Below, piece after piece: positions 26,958 through 36,464 of a DNA stretch of 64,000 bases. Source of the stretch: Wenzhouxiangellaceae bacterium (GTDB lineage Bacteria; Pseudomonadota; Gammaproteobacteria; Xanthomonadales; Wenzhouxiangellaceae). The notes beneath the pieces are model-generated. The model made no database searches. It was given only the letters and a program-made list of their open reading frames with translations, and was not told the DNA's origin. Within the stretch, counting starts at the first letter, position 1, and each line of letters opens with the position of its first letter. The stretch lies in contig JANQPN010000039.1 in the NCBI GenBank assembly GCA_028289455.1, positions 124,001 to 188,000 on the forward strand. Direction: 5' to 3'. Made by a program: the position numbers and the translations under genes.

Positions 26958-29900
26958 ATGATGCGACACTTGATTTTATGTGTGATCTGGAGCTTTACCA
27001 GCTCATTATGGGCTGCTGCAGAGCTATTGAGGGGTTTTGATCCATTGCCGGTACAACGGCCAGATATGCGCCTGAGCTATCAACCCTCAACCAATGCTAT
27101 TGGCGGGCGTGCCACACAAGCACCGCTGCTGGCCATGACAATCAGTGATTTCAACGCCGATGGACGTAAAGACATACTCGGAGTCGCGTTCAATGGACAG
27201 GTCATGCTGCTCGAAGGCAATCAGACACACGGTAACTTCGTTGCACCTATCGATAATTGGACAGCTTTCAAAACCGCTCAACCGGTTGGTCTGAAAATAA
27301 CTGCCAGCGGATTGCTGGGTCTTGAGTCTGGAGATTTTGATGCGGATGGCCTGGCTGATCTGGCCGCAGCATACTCTCAGGGGTATGTGAATTTTTATCG
27401 AGGTAATGGTCAGGGCCAGTTTGAGTGGATGCAAAGGCTGCACTTTGATGGCCAATTGACCACTATCCATAGTGGCGATTATGGACGCCGTGACAATATG
27501 CCGGATATTGCCATTAGCAGTTCCAGCGGCAATACCCATCTTCTGCACATACTGACTTCTGCTGAAGGAGCTGCGTCCGCTGCAGTAAACACCCAACTGT
27601 TGCACCACCCGGTCACCCATATTGCACATGGCCGTTACAACGATGACATTGAGTATGATCTGGTGCTGGCGGGCAATAACCAGTTAAGTATTTATGCCAT
27701 ATCTGGGTTAAACGATACCCGGCTCATCCATCAAGATGACCTAACCGGCACCGTCACAGGAATTAACTTCAACAGTACCAACCGGCTGATGATAAACGCT
27801 GATCAATCCGATTGGTGGCTTGTTGATGATATCGGGCAAACTTTACTCGGCAGCCCGGGTATCGAAATACCACTCGACCCTGTCAGACAAACCTTGTTCA
27901 TGAATATCAATGGTGATGCCGTCAAAGACCGAATCACACTGGAACTAGATGGCAGTGTGGAGATTGCTTTCGCCAGCTCAGCTCCGTTCGCTATATTTGA
28001 TGTCAACAGTACAGGAGATGCAGGCGACGCACTGCCGGGGGATGGCGCTTGTGCTACTGTCGGTACAGTCTGCACACTGCGTGCTGCAATAGAGGAAAGC
28101 AATGCATTGGGTGGAATGGATACCATCACAGTGACCCTGGCCGGCACCATCGTGCCAATGACACCATATCCGATTACCGATCCGGTTATTATCGATGGCA
28201 CCGGCGGCTCAACGGTTATTGAGCAGGGATCAACCGAAGGTCCGGGTGTAGGGATCAAGCCGGTATTTGATATTTCCGCCGGTAGCACCACGATCCGCGG
28301 TCTCACCGTGATGGGACCGGACGGCGACACATTTGCCCGGGTGTTCACCGGCGACGGCAACCTGTTTACCGGTAACTTTTTTGCGGTCACAGATTCAACC
28401 ACATTCGGCAGCATCGTCGTTGAAACCAACGACAATATCATTGGCGGTACCAATCTGACTGAACGCAATGTTTTTGGCGGCATCCGATTAACGGTGAGCG
28501 CCGGCGGGATTGACTTAGCCACCGGCAACCGGATTATCGGCAATCATTTGGGTGTTGATGCCGGCGGCGCCAGCCGCCTGGGTACGGGTTCCTGCGTGAG
28601 TATTGCCGACCGTGACAATGAAGTTGGTGGCGCAGTCAGCGGAAGCGGCAATGTCATCACCGGCTTTGACGGCATGAGTTTGCTGTGCATTCCACTCAGG
28701 ATTGAACGTTTCGGTGAATCACTGGGCACCCTGGTACAGGGTAATTTGATTGGCACCAATGCAACCGGTACAGCTGCCATCGGTAATCCAACAGAAGGTA
28801 TCTTCATCTCCGATGCGCGTGATGTGACCATCGGCGGATCGTCCCCACTTGCCCGGAATCTGATCTCCGGTAACGGCAACGATATCCTCAATGGAAACGA
28901 AAGCGGCATTCATGTCACCGCATCTGCATCACGTGGTGATGGCTTGATTATTCAGGGAAACCGCATTGGAACAGATATTACCGGTTCTACCGCCATCGGT
29001 AATACCGGGCATGGCATATTCATTGATGATGTAGACGGGAGCCTGATCGGCGGCACAGCCAGCGGTGCCGGCAACCTGATTTCAGGCAATGGAGAAGACG
29101 GCATTCATCTGCAGGGTTTCAGTGGCTTTTCACTGGATGCGCCTGTCATCCAGGGCAACCGCATCGGTACCAACCTGATTTCAGGTGCCGCACTGGGCAA
29201 CGGCGATGATGGCCTGCACCTTAGGTTTGTTGATGATGCCCGGATCGGTGGAGCCGGCAGTACAGCCGGTAATGTCATCGGCGGTAACGTCGGGCATGGC
29301 ATACAGCTTGAAAATCCCGGCACACGGCGAATCATCATCGAAGGCAATGCCATCGGAACCAACAGCAGCGGTCAGATCGATCTGGGCAACGGTGCCCACG
29401 GCATTCGGATATTTTCTGCTCAGATGTGCCGTATTGGAGGCACTTTGCCCGGCGCCGGTAATCGAATTGCATTTAATGCGCTGGCTGGCATTGCAGTCCA
29501 GGGCCTTGGCGCATTCGGTCAGGGCAATCGGATAACACGAAACCGCCTGCATGATAATGTCGGCCTGGGAATCGATCTGGTCGGCAATGGCGTGGTCGAC
29601 CCGAATGATCCGGGAGATGGCGATGCAGGTCCGAATCTGGGTCAGAACTTCCCGGAAATCACTTCAGTCACCGATGGCGACAACATTGACGGTTCACTTA
29701 ACAGTACCGCTGATACGACCTTTACTCTTGAGTTTTTCACCAGCACTGCGTGCGATACCAGTGGCAATGGAGAAGGCGCAGTTTTCGTCGGCAGCACCAC
29801 CGTTATGACTGACGGTGCGGGAGACGCTGTCATAAATCATCTGCTTCCGTCGCCTATTCAGGAAGGACTGATATTGACTTCAACCGCAATTGATCCGGCA

Positions 29901-29975
29901 GGCAATACTTCAGAGTTTTCAGCCTGCTTTACGGTTACGGACTCTGAAGCTTTATTGATAGACGGATTTGAGTAA
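26958..29975 (+). CDS. Secreted FG-GAP / CSLREA / right-handed beta-helix protein with DGFE tag
   Basis: 1005 residues with a signal peptide (LCVIWSFTSSLWAAAE). Residues 50-340 contain FG-GAP-like calcium loops (SDFNADGRKDILG, GDFDADGLADLAA). A CSLREA-like element is at about 365-385 (CTLRAAIEESNALGG). Residues 400-900 are a long right-handed beta helix built of units such as GNRIGTNLISGAALGNGDDG. The protein ends SEALLIDGFE, the same short tag seen in other secreted proteins of this window. It follows the CHAT gene by 122 bases and has its own terminator, so it may be an output of the ECF module. Polysaccharide binding or cleavage is possible, but no active-site residues can be assigned. Confidence 0.83.
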   Translation: MMRHLILCVIWSFTSSLWAAAELLRGFDPLPVQRPDMRLSYQPSTNAIGGRATQAPLLAMTISDFNADGRKDILGVAFNGQVMLLEGNQTHGNFVAPIDNWTAFKTAQPVGLKITASGLLGLESGDFDADGLADLAAAYSQGYVNFYRGNGQGQFEWMQRLHFDGQLTTIHSGDYGRRDNMPDIAISSSSGNTHLLHILTSAEGAASAAVNTQLLHHPVTHIAHGRYNDDIEYDLVLAGNNQLSIYAISGLNDTRLIHQDDLTGTVTGINFNSTNRLMINADQSDWWLVDDIGQTLLGSPGIEIPLDPVRQTLFMNINGDAVKDRITLELDGSVEIAFASSAPFAIFDVNSTGDAGDALPGDGACATVGTVCTLRAAIEESNALGGMDTITVTLAGTIVPMTPYPITDPVIIDGTGGSTVIEQGSTEGPGVGIKPVFDISAGSTTIRGLTVMGPDGDTFARVFTGDGNLFTGNFFAVTDSTTFGSIVVETNDNIIGGTNLTERNVFGGIRLTVSAGGIDLATGNRIIGNHLGVDAGGASRLGTGSCVSIADRDNEVGGAVSGSGNVITGFDGMSLLCIPLRIERFGESLGTLVQGNLIGTNATGTAAIGNPTEGIFISDARDVTIGGSSPLARNLISGNGNDILNGNESGIHVTASASRGDGLIIQGNRIGTDITGSTAIGNTGHGIFIDDVDGSLIGGTASGAGNLISGNGEDGIHLQGFSGFSLDAPVIQGNRIGTNLISGAALGNGDDGLHLRFVDDARIGGAGSTAGNVIGGNVGHGIQLENPGTRRIIIEGNAIGTNSSGQIDLGNGAHGIRIFSAQMCRIGGTLPGAGNRIAFNALAGIAVQGLGAFGQGNRITRNRLHDNVGLGIDLVGNGVVDPNDPGDGDAGPNLGQNFPEITSVTDGDNIDGSLNSTADTTFTLEFFTSTACDTSGNGEGAVFVGSTTVMTDGAGDAVINHLLPSPIQEGLILTSTAIDPAGNTSEFSACFTVTDSEALLIDGFE

Positions 29976-30019
29976 CCTGCTGATGGCAGCCATGTAAACA
30001 CTTAACCATCAGCATTGCA

Positions 30020-30049
30020 GGCTCCGCCGGTTAGCCGGCGGAGCCTTTT
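30020..30049 (+). terminator. Rho-independent terminator after the beta-helix gene
   Basis: Perfect 11-bp GC-rich stem (30020-30030 with 30035-30045), 4-base loop TTAG, and a TTTTA tail. It lies 45 bases past the stop. On the minus strand it may also serve the convergent methyltransferase gene. Confidence 0.88.
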
Positions 30050-30090
30050 ATATTCGTAGTCGACAATTGCAACTCTGAATTAAATGCTTT

Positions 30091-30822
30091 TTATTTGCTG
30101 ATTTCTATCAGCCAGGCGATCTCATTCAGATCATGAAATTTCACTGAGACTTCAGTAATTCCACACCCGGCCAGATTCGACAACATGCTGGCTCGTGTCC
30201 AGCGAACGGACCAGAAATGCTCTGCAGTGGCCACAAACCGGCTGCCGGGCCGGGTAACCACATGCTGGCCGGTTTTTTCGTAAAAATCATATTGGGCTGC
30301 CTCTGTTACCGGCAGGTCCTTGTACACCGTCAGAAACATCAACCCACCCGGCTTCATTGCCTTATAAAAGCTGGAAAAAATCTTGATGAAAACCGGATTA
30401 TTGTCCAGATAAGCATTATCGTAAATGCTCAGATCTTCAGAAAAATCACGAAAATTGCCTGGTGTGAAGTACATGCATATCACCAGGTCATAAAAATCAT
30501 CATCAAGCCGCATCTGGCTGACATCGCCCAGAAATATCTCAAAGTTATCCAGCCCCTGCTGCTGCCATCGGGCACGGGCAACCTCAGCAATGTCCTGTGA
30601 AATTTCAAAACCGTGATACAGCCGGCAGCCTTCTCCGAAAATCAGCCCGTGATGGCCGGTGCCGCAACCAATATCGGCGATGGCATAAGGCTTGCCCTGA
30701 AAACGCCTGATCATGATTTCATCCTGCCTTTCCCTGGCCTGTTTGATTGCAGGGGTGATATACGCCGACTCCAGAGATTGAAGGACGGCTTTGGCTTCCG
30801 TGTTTTTTCCGCTCTCACTCAT
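30091..30822 (-). CDS. Class I SAM-dependent methyltransferase
   Basis: 243 residues from the ATG at 30822, chosen because AAAGGAT lies at the right spacing; the longer frame to 30921 adds an unlikely leader. The Rossmann motif I is AIADIGCGTGHHGLIFGEG, with acidic residues after it (HGFEISQDIAE, FEIFLGDVSQM) and MKPGGLMFLTVY later. No signal peptide, so it is cytoplasmic. The substrate cannot be told from the sequence. It is divergent from the tRNA-Gly gene. Confidence 0.85.
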   Translation of the reverse strand: MSESGKNTEAKAVLQSLESAYITPAIKQARERQDEIMIRRFQGKPYAIADIGCGTGHHGLIFGEGCRLYHGFEISQDIAEVARARWQQQGLDNFEIFLGDVSQMRLDDDFYDLVICMYFTPGNFRDFSEDLSIYDNAYLDNNPVFIKIFSSFYKAMKPGGLMFLTVYKDLPVTEAAQYDFYEKTGQHVVTRPGSRFVATAEHFWSVRWTRASMLSNLAGCGITEVSVKFHDLNEIAWLIEISK

Positions 30823-30915
30823 CACTGTATCCTTTGATTGATTATTATTATCTGAAACGCCTCCAGAAATTATCCAGCAATAGGCTGCAGACGCAAGTCG
30901 TACAGTGATCCGCAA

Positions 30916-30944
30916 TTGCACAGCACCGGTTAATGGTGTATCAA
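30916..30944 (+). promoter_or_regulatory. Candidate promoter of tRNA-Gly
   Basis: TTGCAC (30916-30921) and TATCAA (30939-30944) are 17 bases apart. The mature tRNA begins eight bases after the -10, so the transcript would have almost no leader. Confidence 0.45.
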
Positions 30945-30952
30945 TAAATTAT

Positions 30953-31027
<75 letters not shown>

Positions 31028-31222
31028 ATTTATCTTTATCGGGCAGATACCCTTTACCCGGCGATTATCAACCGTTTTAACGGCAGCTTAAGGGTAATCC
31101 CGCCAATATAGCCTAGACTTAAGGATTGCTTATTCCACTTGATTGAAACCGCAAATTGACATTCCCGGTCTCAGTGTTATCAGCAACCCTACTATTAGAT
31201 TAGCAGTCTCAGAGAACCACCC

Positions 31223-31840
31223 TTGAAACAAGCCAATCAAGACATTCAACCAGATAATCTACCTGATCAACAGCAGCTGACAGAGTTGCTGAGAAGCTGG
31301 GATAAGCATGACATTGATACACAGGAGAAGGTGCTCGCGGCTATTTGGGGGGAGTTGAAAAAACTGGCATCTTCACAGCTGCGTAAGGCCAATAGAGGCA
31401 TACTGCAAACCACCGAGCTTGCCAATGAGGCATATCTGAAACTGGCTGATCAGCATCAGCATAACTGGCAGAATCGGGCGCATTTCTTTGCCATTACCTC
31501 GCAGCTGATTCGCCGTATAGTAGTTGACCGGATTCGCAAGCAAAAAGCCCGTAAGCATGGCGGGGAAGCTGTGTTTGTCACCATGCATGAAAGCGCAATG
31601 GGTTTTTCCGCGCCAGATCGCTTCCCCGACTGGCTTATTCTGGACGAAAAACTAAATCAGCTGCATAACATCGACCCGATTTCAGTAAAAGTGATTGAAA
31701 TGCGATTTCTGATCGGTATGAGTATCGAAGAAACGGCGGAAGGATTGAATACCAGCATCAGCAGTGTCAAACGCAAATGGCGCTTTGCCAGAGCGTGGTT
31801 GCGTCAGGAATTATCGGAGCTCAACAGCCAGCATGAATGA
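31223..31840 (+). CDS. ECF-like sigma factor paired with a Ser/Thr kinase
   Basis: 205 residues from a TTG. It has sigma region 2 (LQTTELANEAYLKLADQ, then RAHFFAITSQLIRRIVVDR) and region 4 (FLIGMSIEETAEGLNTSISSVKRKWRFARAWL). The motif order matches the ECF subgroup often found next to Ser/Thr kinases (TIGR02999-type). The last eight bases overlap the kinase gene start, so the two are translated together. Phosphorylation by the partner kinase could replace a classical anti-sigma as the switch, as proposed for such pairs; there is no direct evidence here. Confidence 0.9.
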   Translation: MKQANQDIQPDNLPDQQQLTELLRSWDKHDIDTQEKVLAAIWGELKKLASSQLRKANRGILQTTELANEAYLKLADQHQHNWQNRAHFFAITSQLIRRIVVDRIRKQKARKHGGEAVFVTMHESAMGFSAPDRFPDWLILDEKLNQLHNIDPISVKVIEMRFLIGMSIEETAEGLNTSISSVKRKWRFARAWLRQELSELNSQHE

Positions 31841-34577
31841 CAGTTTATCTGCCGAAAGCTGGCAGCTGGTGCAATCAATATTTGAGCAGGCCCTGGAGTG
31901 TAATCCAGAGCAGTTACAAAGCTTATTGGATGCGCAATGCGGTGATAACCAACTGATAAAGCAAGCTGTTTTACAGTTACTCGAACATGACCGCCAGCTG
32001 ACCAAGTTTGCCACCCGGCAGGCGACCAGCAATCTATTGGATATCATCAGCCAGCAAGAACTGACCACAGAAATTGGCCGGTACCGGTTGATCAAAAAAC
32101 TGGAACAAGGCGGTATGGGCCAGATTTTTCTGGCGGAGCGCAGTGACAACGAGTTTGATAAACAGGTTGTTATCAAACTGATGCGTGCAGAGCTATTCAC
32201 CAGTGATCTGACCCGCGATAAGTTTCGTCATGAAAGGCAAATCCTGGCCAACCTGGAACATCCAAATATAGCCCGGCTGCTGGATGGGGGCACGCTGAAC
32301 AACGGAACGCCATATGTAGTGATGGAATATATCCAGGGTATACCCATCACAGAGTATTGCCACAATAACCGGCTTACGCTGCGGCAATTACTTAAGTTGT
32401 TTCTGAAATTATGTGACGCGCTTGAATATGCCCACCGGAAACTGGTTATTCATCGTGATATCAAGCCCGCCAATATTCTGGTCACAGCGGATGGTCAACC
32501 CAAATTGCTGGATTTCGGCATCGCCCAAGAAAACCAGCATGAAGCCGAGAACAGCGATCGGGAAAATTCTCCAGGCAGCCTGCATTCCGGGACGCTGGGT
32601 TATGCCAGCCCGGAGCAGCTACGTAATCAACCGCAGTACGCCAGCACAGATATCTACTCATTGGGCGTACTGCTGTATCAGCTGATTGGTCAAAAGCTGC
32701 CTTTTGACGGTCGCAGCAACGCTGAGCTGCTCAAGCAAATGCAAACAACACCCGCATGCCAGCCTACTTCCGGCAATGTACTTAAAGGCTGGCGTTCATT
32801 AGGTCCTGAGCTGAACTTGATCATTCAGCATGCATTGCAATATCAACCTTCAGATCGATATCAAAGCTGTACAGAGCTGAGCAATGACTTAAACCGCTTG
32901 CTGAACTTGCAACCGATATCGGTTCATTCTGCTTCACGTGCCTACCGAACCGATAAGTTCATTCGCAGAAACCCGCTGGGTGTAGGACTGGGTTCTACCA
33001 TACTGCTGATGCTATGTATTTTCCTGCTGAACAATGCCAACCATACCAGGCGGTTGGAAATTGAACGTGACAAAGCAGAGCAAGCCAAAGACTTCCTGGT
33101 GGAATTATTTGTGGTGTCTGACCCCAGTGAATCACGAGGCAACACAGTAACTGCCCGTGAAATCCTGGACAGAGGCGCGCAAGAGATCGAATCTGAGCTG
33201 CAGGACCAGCCTGAACTGCAAACAGACCTGATGCTGACCATGGGCAAGGTTTACAGAAGTCTGGGCCTGTTTGATCAGTCCGAGTCCATGCTGCAACAGT
33301 CTGTTGACATTAACAAAGCACAATTTGATGACAGCAACCCTCTTCTGGCTGAGGCGCTTATGCAGCTGGCCTGGCTGTATAAGGAGCGCAGCGAATTCAG
33401 CAAAGCGGAAGCACTTTCACGGGAGTCACTGGCACTACGTCGTCAATATCATCCCGACGACCTCATCGCTTTGGCAGCCGGCCTGAATAATCTTGGGACT
33501 ATCCTGGAGGATTTTGGCAAACAGGATGAAGCTGAACCTCTGTATCGGGAAGCACTTGCCATACGTCAGGCGGCATTGCCTGAGATTCACGCTGATATTG
33601 CTGTTTCACTGAACAACCTGGCGGGTCTGGTGCGGGCGAATAAACAATTTGCTGAAGCCGAAGTTTTATATGAACAATCACTGAAAATAAGACGCGAACT
33701 TTATGGTGATGAACACCCTGCCATTGCAATAATTTTGAACAACCTGGCGGCTCTGCTTGGCGAAACCGGAAAAACAGAAGCGTCCATCGTTTATTATCGA
33801 GAGTCTCTGGCTATGCGTCAGAGGCTGTATGAGCCTGGCCATCCGTCCATTGCCATAGGTATGCTTAGACTGGCCAGCTCACTAAGCTCGATCAGCCAAT
33901 ACAGTGAAGCCGAATCTTTGCTGAATCAGGCATTGGCCATCTATCAGCAGTTATATGACGACGATAATTTCAATGTTTTGCGCGCTATGTCCAATCTGGG
34001 CGTACTGACGACCAAATCCGGAAACTATGACACCTCAGTAGCAGCCTTCAAGAAAGTGATCGAAGGTTTCCATAAAATCTATTCCGGTGACCATGCCAAC
34101 ATAGTCACTATCATGAATAATCTGGCCATTGCACAGATGCTATCCGGTCAGCTGACAGCTGCTGAAGAAACCTTGAGACATTCTCGCGAGATGGAGCATC
34201 GATTAAACGGTGATACCAGTGCGAAGATGGCCGAAATACTGGTGACCACAGCGACCGTAGAGATTCGGCAGGGAAATTATCAGCCGGCAGAACAATTGGC
34301 TCGTGAGGCATTGGACATTTACACGCCGATATTAGATGAAGGCCACTGGCGAATAGCTATGACAAACAGTGTGATCGCTTCGGCACTGACCGGCCAGCAA
34401 AAATTTGAACAGGCCGAATCTATTTTGCTGCAAAGTTATCCTGTGGTTATGCAGGAAAAAGGCAAAGATGTTTATCTAGCCAACCAGGTAGTGGAGCGAA
34501 TGATCCAACTCTACTCTGCATGGGACAAACCGGAGCGGGTTGAGTTTTATACAGCTCAACTGGGTACGCCACACTAA
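31833..34577 (+). CDS. Transmembrane Ser/Thr protein kinase with TPR sensor domain
   Basis: 914 residues from the ATG at 31833; an in-frame start at 31764 lies deep in the sigma gene. The kinase domain spans about residues 80-360: glycine loop EQGGMGQIFLAE, VIKLM lysine, catalytic loop HRDIKPANIL (near 207) and DFG (near 227). One membrane helix follows at about 380-400 (LGVGLGSTILLMLCIFLLNN). The outer half is a row of TPR repeats of the kinesin-light-chain type (AEPLYREALAIRQAALPEIH, AEVLYEQSLKIRRELYGDEH). The layout fits a Hanks-type kinase that reads an extracellular or periplasmic cue and acts on the coupled sigma factor. Confidence 0.92.
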   Translation: MNDSLSAESWQLVQSIFEQALECNPEQLQSLLDAQCGDNQLIKQAVLQLLEHDRQLTKFATRQATSNLLDIISQQELTTEIGRYRLIKKLEQGGMGQIFLAERSDNEFDKQVVIKLMRAELFTSDLTRDKFRHERQILANLEHPNIARLLDGGTLNNGTPYVVMEYIQGIPITEYCHNNRLTLRQLLKLFLKLCDALEYAHRKLVIHRDIKPANILVTADGQPKLLDFGIAQENQHEAENSDRENSPGSLHSGTLGYASPEQLRNQPQYASTDIYSLGVLLYQLIGQKLPFDGRSNAELLKQMQTTPACQPTSGNVLKGWRSLGPELNLIIQHALQYQPSDRYQSCTELSNDLNRLLNLQPISVHSASRAYRTDKFIRRNPLGVGLGSTILLMLCIFLLNNANHTRRLEIERDKAEQAKDFLVELFVVSDPSESRGNTVTAREILDRGAQEIESELQDQPELQTDLMLTMGKVYRSLGLFDQSESMLQQSVDINKAQFDDSNPLLAEALMQLAWLYKERSEFSKAEALSRESLALRRQYHPDDLIALAAGLNNLGTILEDFGKQDEAEPLYREALAIRQAALPEIHADIAVSLNNLAGLVRANKQFAEAEVLYEQSLKIRRELYGDEHPAIAIILNNLAALLGETGKTEASIVYYRESLAMRQRLYEPGHPSIAIGMLRLASSLSSISQYSEAESLLNQALAIYQQLYDDDNFNVLRAMSNLGVLTTKSGNYDTSVAAFKKVIEGFHKIYSGDHANIVTIMNNLAIAQMLSGQLTAAEETLRHSREMEHRLNGDTSAKMAEILVTTATVEIRQGNYQPAEQLAREALDIYTPILDEGHWRIAMTNSVIASALTGQQKFEQAESILLQSYPVVMQEKGKDVYLANQVVERMIQLYSAWDKPERVEFYTAQLGTPH

Positions 34578-34607
34578 TTATTTTTGTTTTAATACTTTGA
34601 GGTGAAT

Positions 34608-34641
34608 AATTAGAGATCACCACAGAGCATGATCTCTAATT
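34608..34641. terminator. Bidirectional hairpin terminator
   Basis: A perfect 12-bp stem (34608-34619 with 34630-34641) and a 10-base loop lie between two convergent genes. The ends of the arms are A/T-rich on both strands, as expected for a two-way terminator, though the T tract is short. Confidence 0.65.
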
Positions 34642-34658
34642 TTCCAATTCAGCAGTAA

Positions 34659-35975
34659 CTACCTGCAGGCATCTTTCAACACCTCGATATGCCGGCGAAA
34701 CTCTCCTCTGCTGCCTGACCAGCCGGCAGATGACTCACCCGGCGGCATGGTTCTGCGGGCCGCTCTTTTCAGCACCGCATTGCAGTATCCGAATAAGCCA
34801 TCCAGCTCAGGAAACTGATGACATCCAAGGCATGAACGTCCCGCCTTAGGCCTGCTGAATAGCGGGTTATAGGATGTATCGACATTATCCAGAATGTCAG
34901 TCGGACCTTCATTCTGTGGCCAGGCAGCAGGCATATCGACGGGTGTATACCACTCACTGGTGATATCCACGCTGCTATCGAATTGAAACGGTTCAGCTTC
35001 AGGATGAATCACGAAGGGGTTTTCACCTGCATGGCAATCCGTGCAGCGGCCACCGCCCCCGGAAAGTTCTGACCCACCGGCAAAATCCAGCAGCGTGCGG
35101 TCATCATCGACATTAAAATTGGTGATTCGAACACCGTCAACGGTCTCGTTATCCCAGAAACAGGCGTTTTCTGTCTCCGTTCCCAAGCAGATCACGCCGA
35201 GCAGCAATACATTCCCGTTGTTTCTGGTGCGTGGCAGAGCGATACAGCTGCCCGGCGGGCTGGCACTGTCATACACATAAACCTGAGCCTTACGGCTTCT
35301 GGAGATAAACTCCTTTTTCAGCTCACCCATATAGTCCCATTCTGAGGAACCCCATTCCGGTGGAGTCGGGACACCCGCTTCCTCGCATTGACCAAAGTAC
35401 TCTGTAGCCGGCTCCTCATCAGGGAACAGATCAATCAACTCTTCCCAGATAAACGGCCCGACTTCCTCAAATGCAGTGGCATTGATAGCACCCTGCAATG
35501 TTGCGGTTGTTATATTCGAAACCACGAGACCCGGCTTGTTTGAAAAAGTTGTCTGACCGGCAAAAACCAGTTCTATCTGATTTTTCAGTAGGTTATTCTT
35601 AGGAACAAGATGTAATAGGCTGTCTTTATTGGCTTTTTTTAGCAATGCCGCAATAAGCGCATAACGCAAATAGGCTTTATCTGAGACGCTGATCTTTGCG
35701 TTATTCAGTACCAGCTCACGGTATTCTCTGATTGCTTTTCTGGTTTTCTCTGAGGCTGTTTCAACCAGTTGGTTGATATAGTGTTCTTGGGTTGACACCA
35801 ATATTTCGGGGTCAATCTCAATCACTTCTTCATCATCGCCTATCAGAATTCCGTGATAAGAGTACCAATAATCTTCCAGTGCATCTTTAGCGATGGTCGG
35901 AGTGATGATGAAAAAGTTTATTAGACACAGCAGACAAGCTGCCTGACGGAAAGGTTTGCATCCCTGACTTATCAT
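34659..35975 (-). CDS. Exported protein with two CxxCH haem-binding motifs
   Basis: 438 residues with a signal peptide (LLCLINFFIITPTIAKD). Near the C-terminus it has CTDCHAG (about 310) and CLGCHQF (about 382), the c-type haem attachment pattern, which implies a dihaem periplasmic protein. The N-terminal 280 residues are unlike known cytochromes and carry an aspartate/glutamate-rich helical region. Electron transfer or peroxidase activity is possible. It converges on the kinase gene and shows no operon partner. I do not recognise the family. Confidence 0.7.
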   Translation of the reverse strand: MISQGCKPFRQAACLLCLINFFIITPTIAKDALEDYWYSYHGILIGDDEEVIEIDPEILVSTQEHYINQLVETASEKTRKAIREYRELVLNNAKISVSDKAYLRYALIAALLKKANKDSLLHLVPKNNLLKNQIELVFAGQTTFSNKPGLVVSNITTATLQGAINATAFEEVGPFIWEELIDLFPDEEPATEYFGQCEEAGVPTPPEWGSSEWDYMGELKKEFISRSRKAQVYVYDSASPPGSCIALPRTRNNGNVLLLGVICLGTETENACFWDNETVDGVRITNFNVDDDRTLLDFAGGSELSGGGGRCTDCHAGENPFVIHPEAEPFQFDSSVDITSEWYTPVDMPAAWPQNEGPTDILDNVDTSYNPLFSRPKAGRSCLGCHQFPELDGLFGYCNAVLKRAARRTMPPGESSAGWSGSRGEFRRHIEVLKDACR

Positions 35976-36464
35976 TATATTCCCCCGGCCTTACTCAAAA
36001 TCAGGCCCTAATCTTTAATTTGACTGCAACTATAACAGATTAGTGTTTTGTTATTTGTAAGAAATTTACCACTCAAGCGTAAGATTTTGCTTAGTAAAAG
36101 GCAGCGATATAACATAATACTTATATATACATAAGCATTACCTATAGCAGTTCCCAGTCTGAGTAACACTACCAGAAATCACCTTAAGGATTGACAAGCA
36201 CCTATCGGAACCTCCCGGCCAGAAAAATCTTATTGGATGAAAGCAAAACGACAAATTTATCGTTAAAACTATAATTTCATCATCGAATATATATTTACAG
36301 CTCAAGAAATAGCTATCAGCCTCATTCAATATACCCACCGTCAATATTAGAGAACTGCATCTATAGAATTTCATGATAAAATTAACAACTGAAGCGATCT
36401 ATAAATCCATACATTTGAAAGTCATATTTTTAGAATATATATGATTTTCAACAGGCAATATATA
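35976..36464. other. AT-rich gene-free boundary region
   Basis: These 489 bases are visibly richer in A and T than the genes to the left and lead into the endonuclease V gene, which shares that composition. No tRNA, insertion sequence, direct repeat or integrase is visible. A 78-codon minus frame at 36138-36374 has no ribosome site or recognisable motif and is not called. Confidence 0.5.

Noticed and set aside
28350..29570. Repeated G-N-x-I-G-T DNA segments in the beta-helix gene as a CRISPR or tandem repeat array
   Set aside because: The similarity is at the protein level with divergent codons and no constant spacers; it is a beta-helix coil repeat.
31183..31210. ECF promoter-like GCAACC...AGTCTC ahead of the sigma/kinase pair
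   Set aside because: It would place the start of transcription about six bases before the TTG start and the -10 match is poor.
36138..36374. 78-codon minus-strand frame upstream of endonuclease V
   Set aside because: No ribosome site and no conserved or domain-like sequence; lies in a boundary region.
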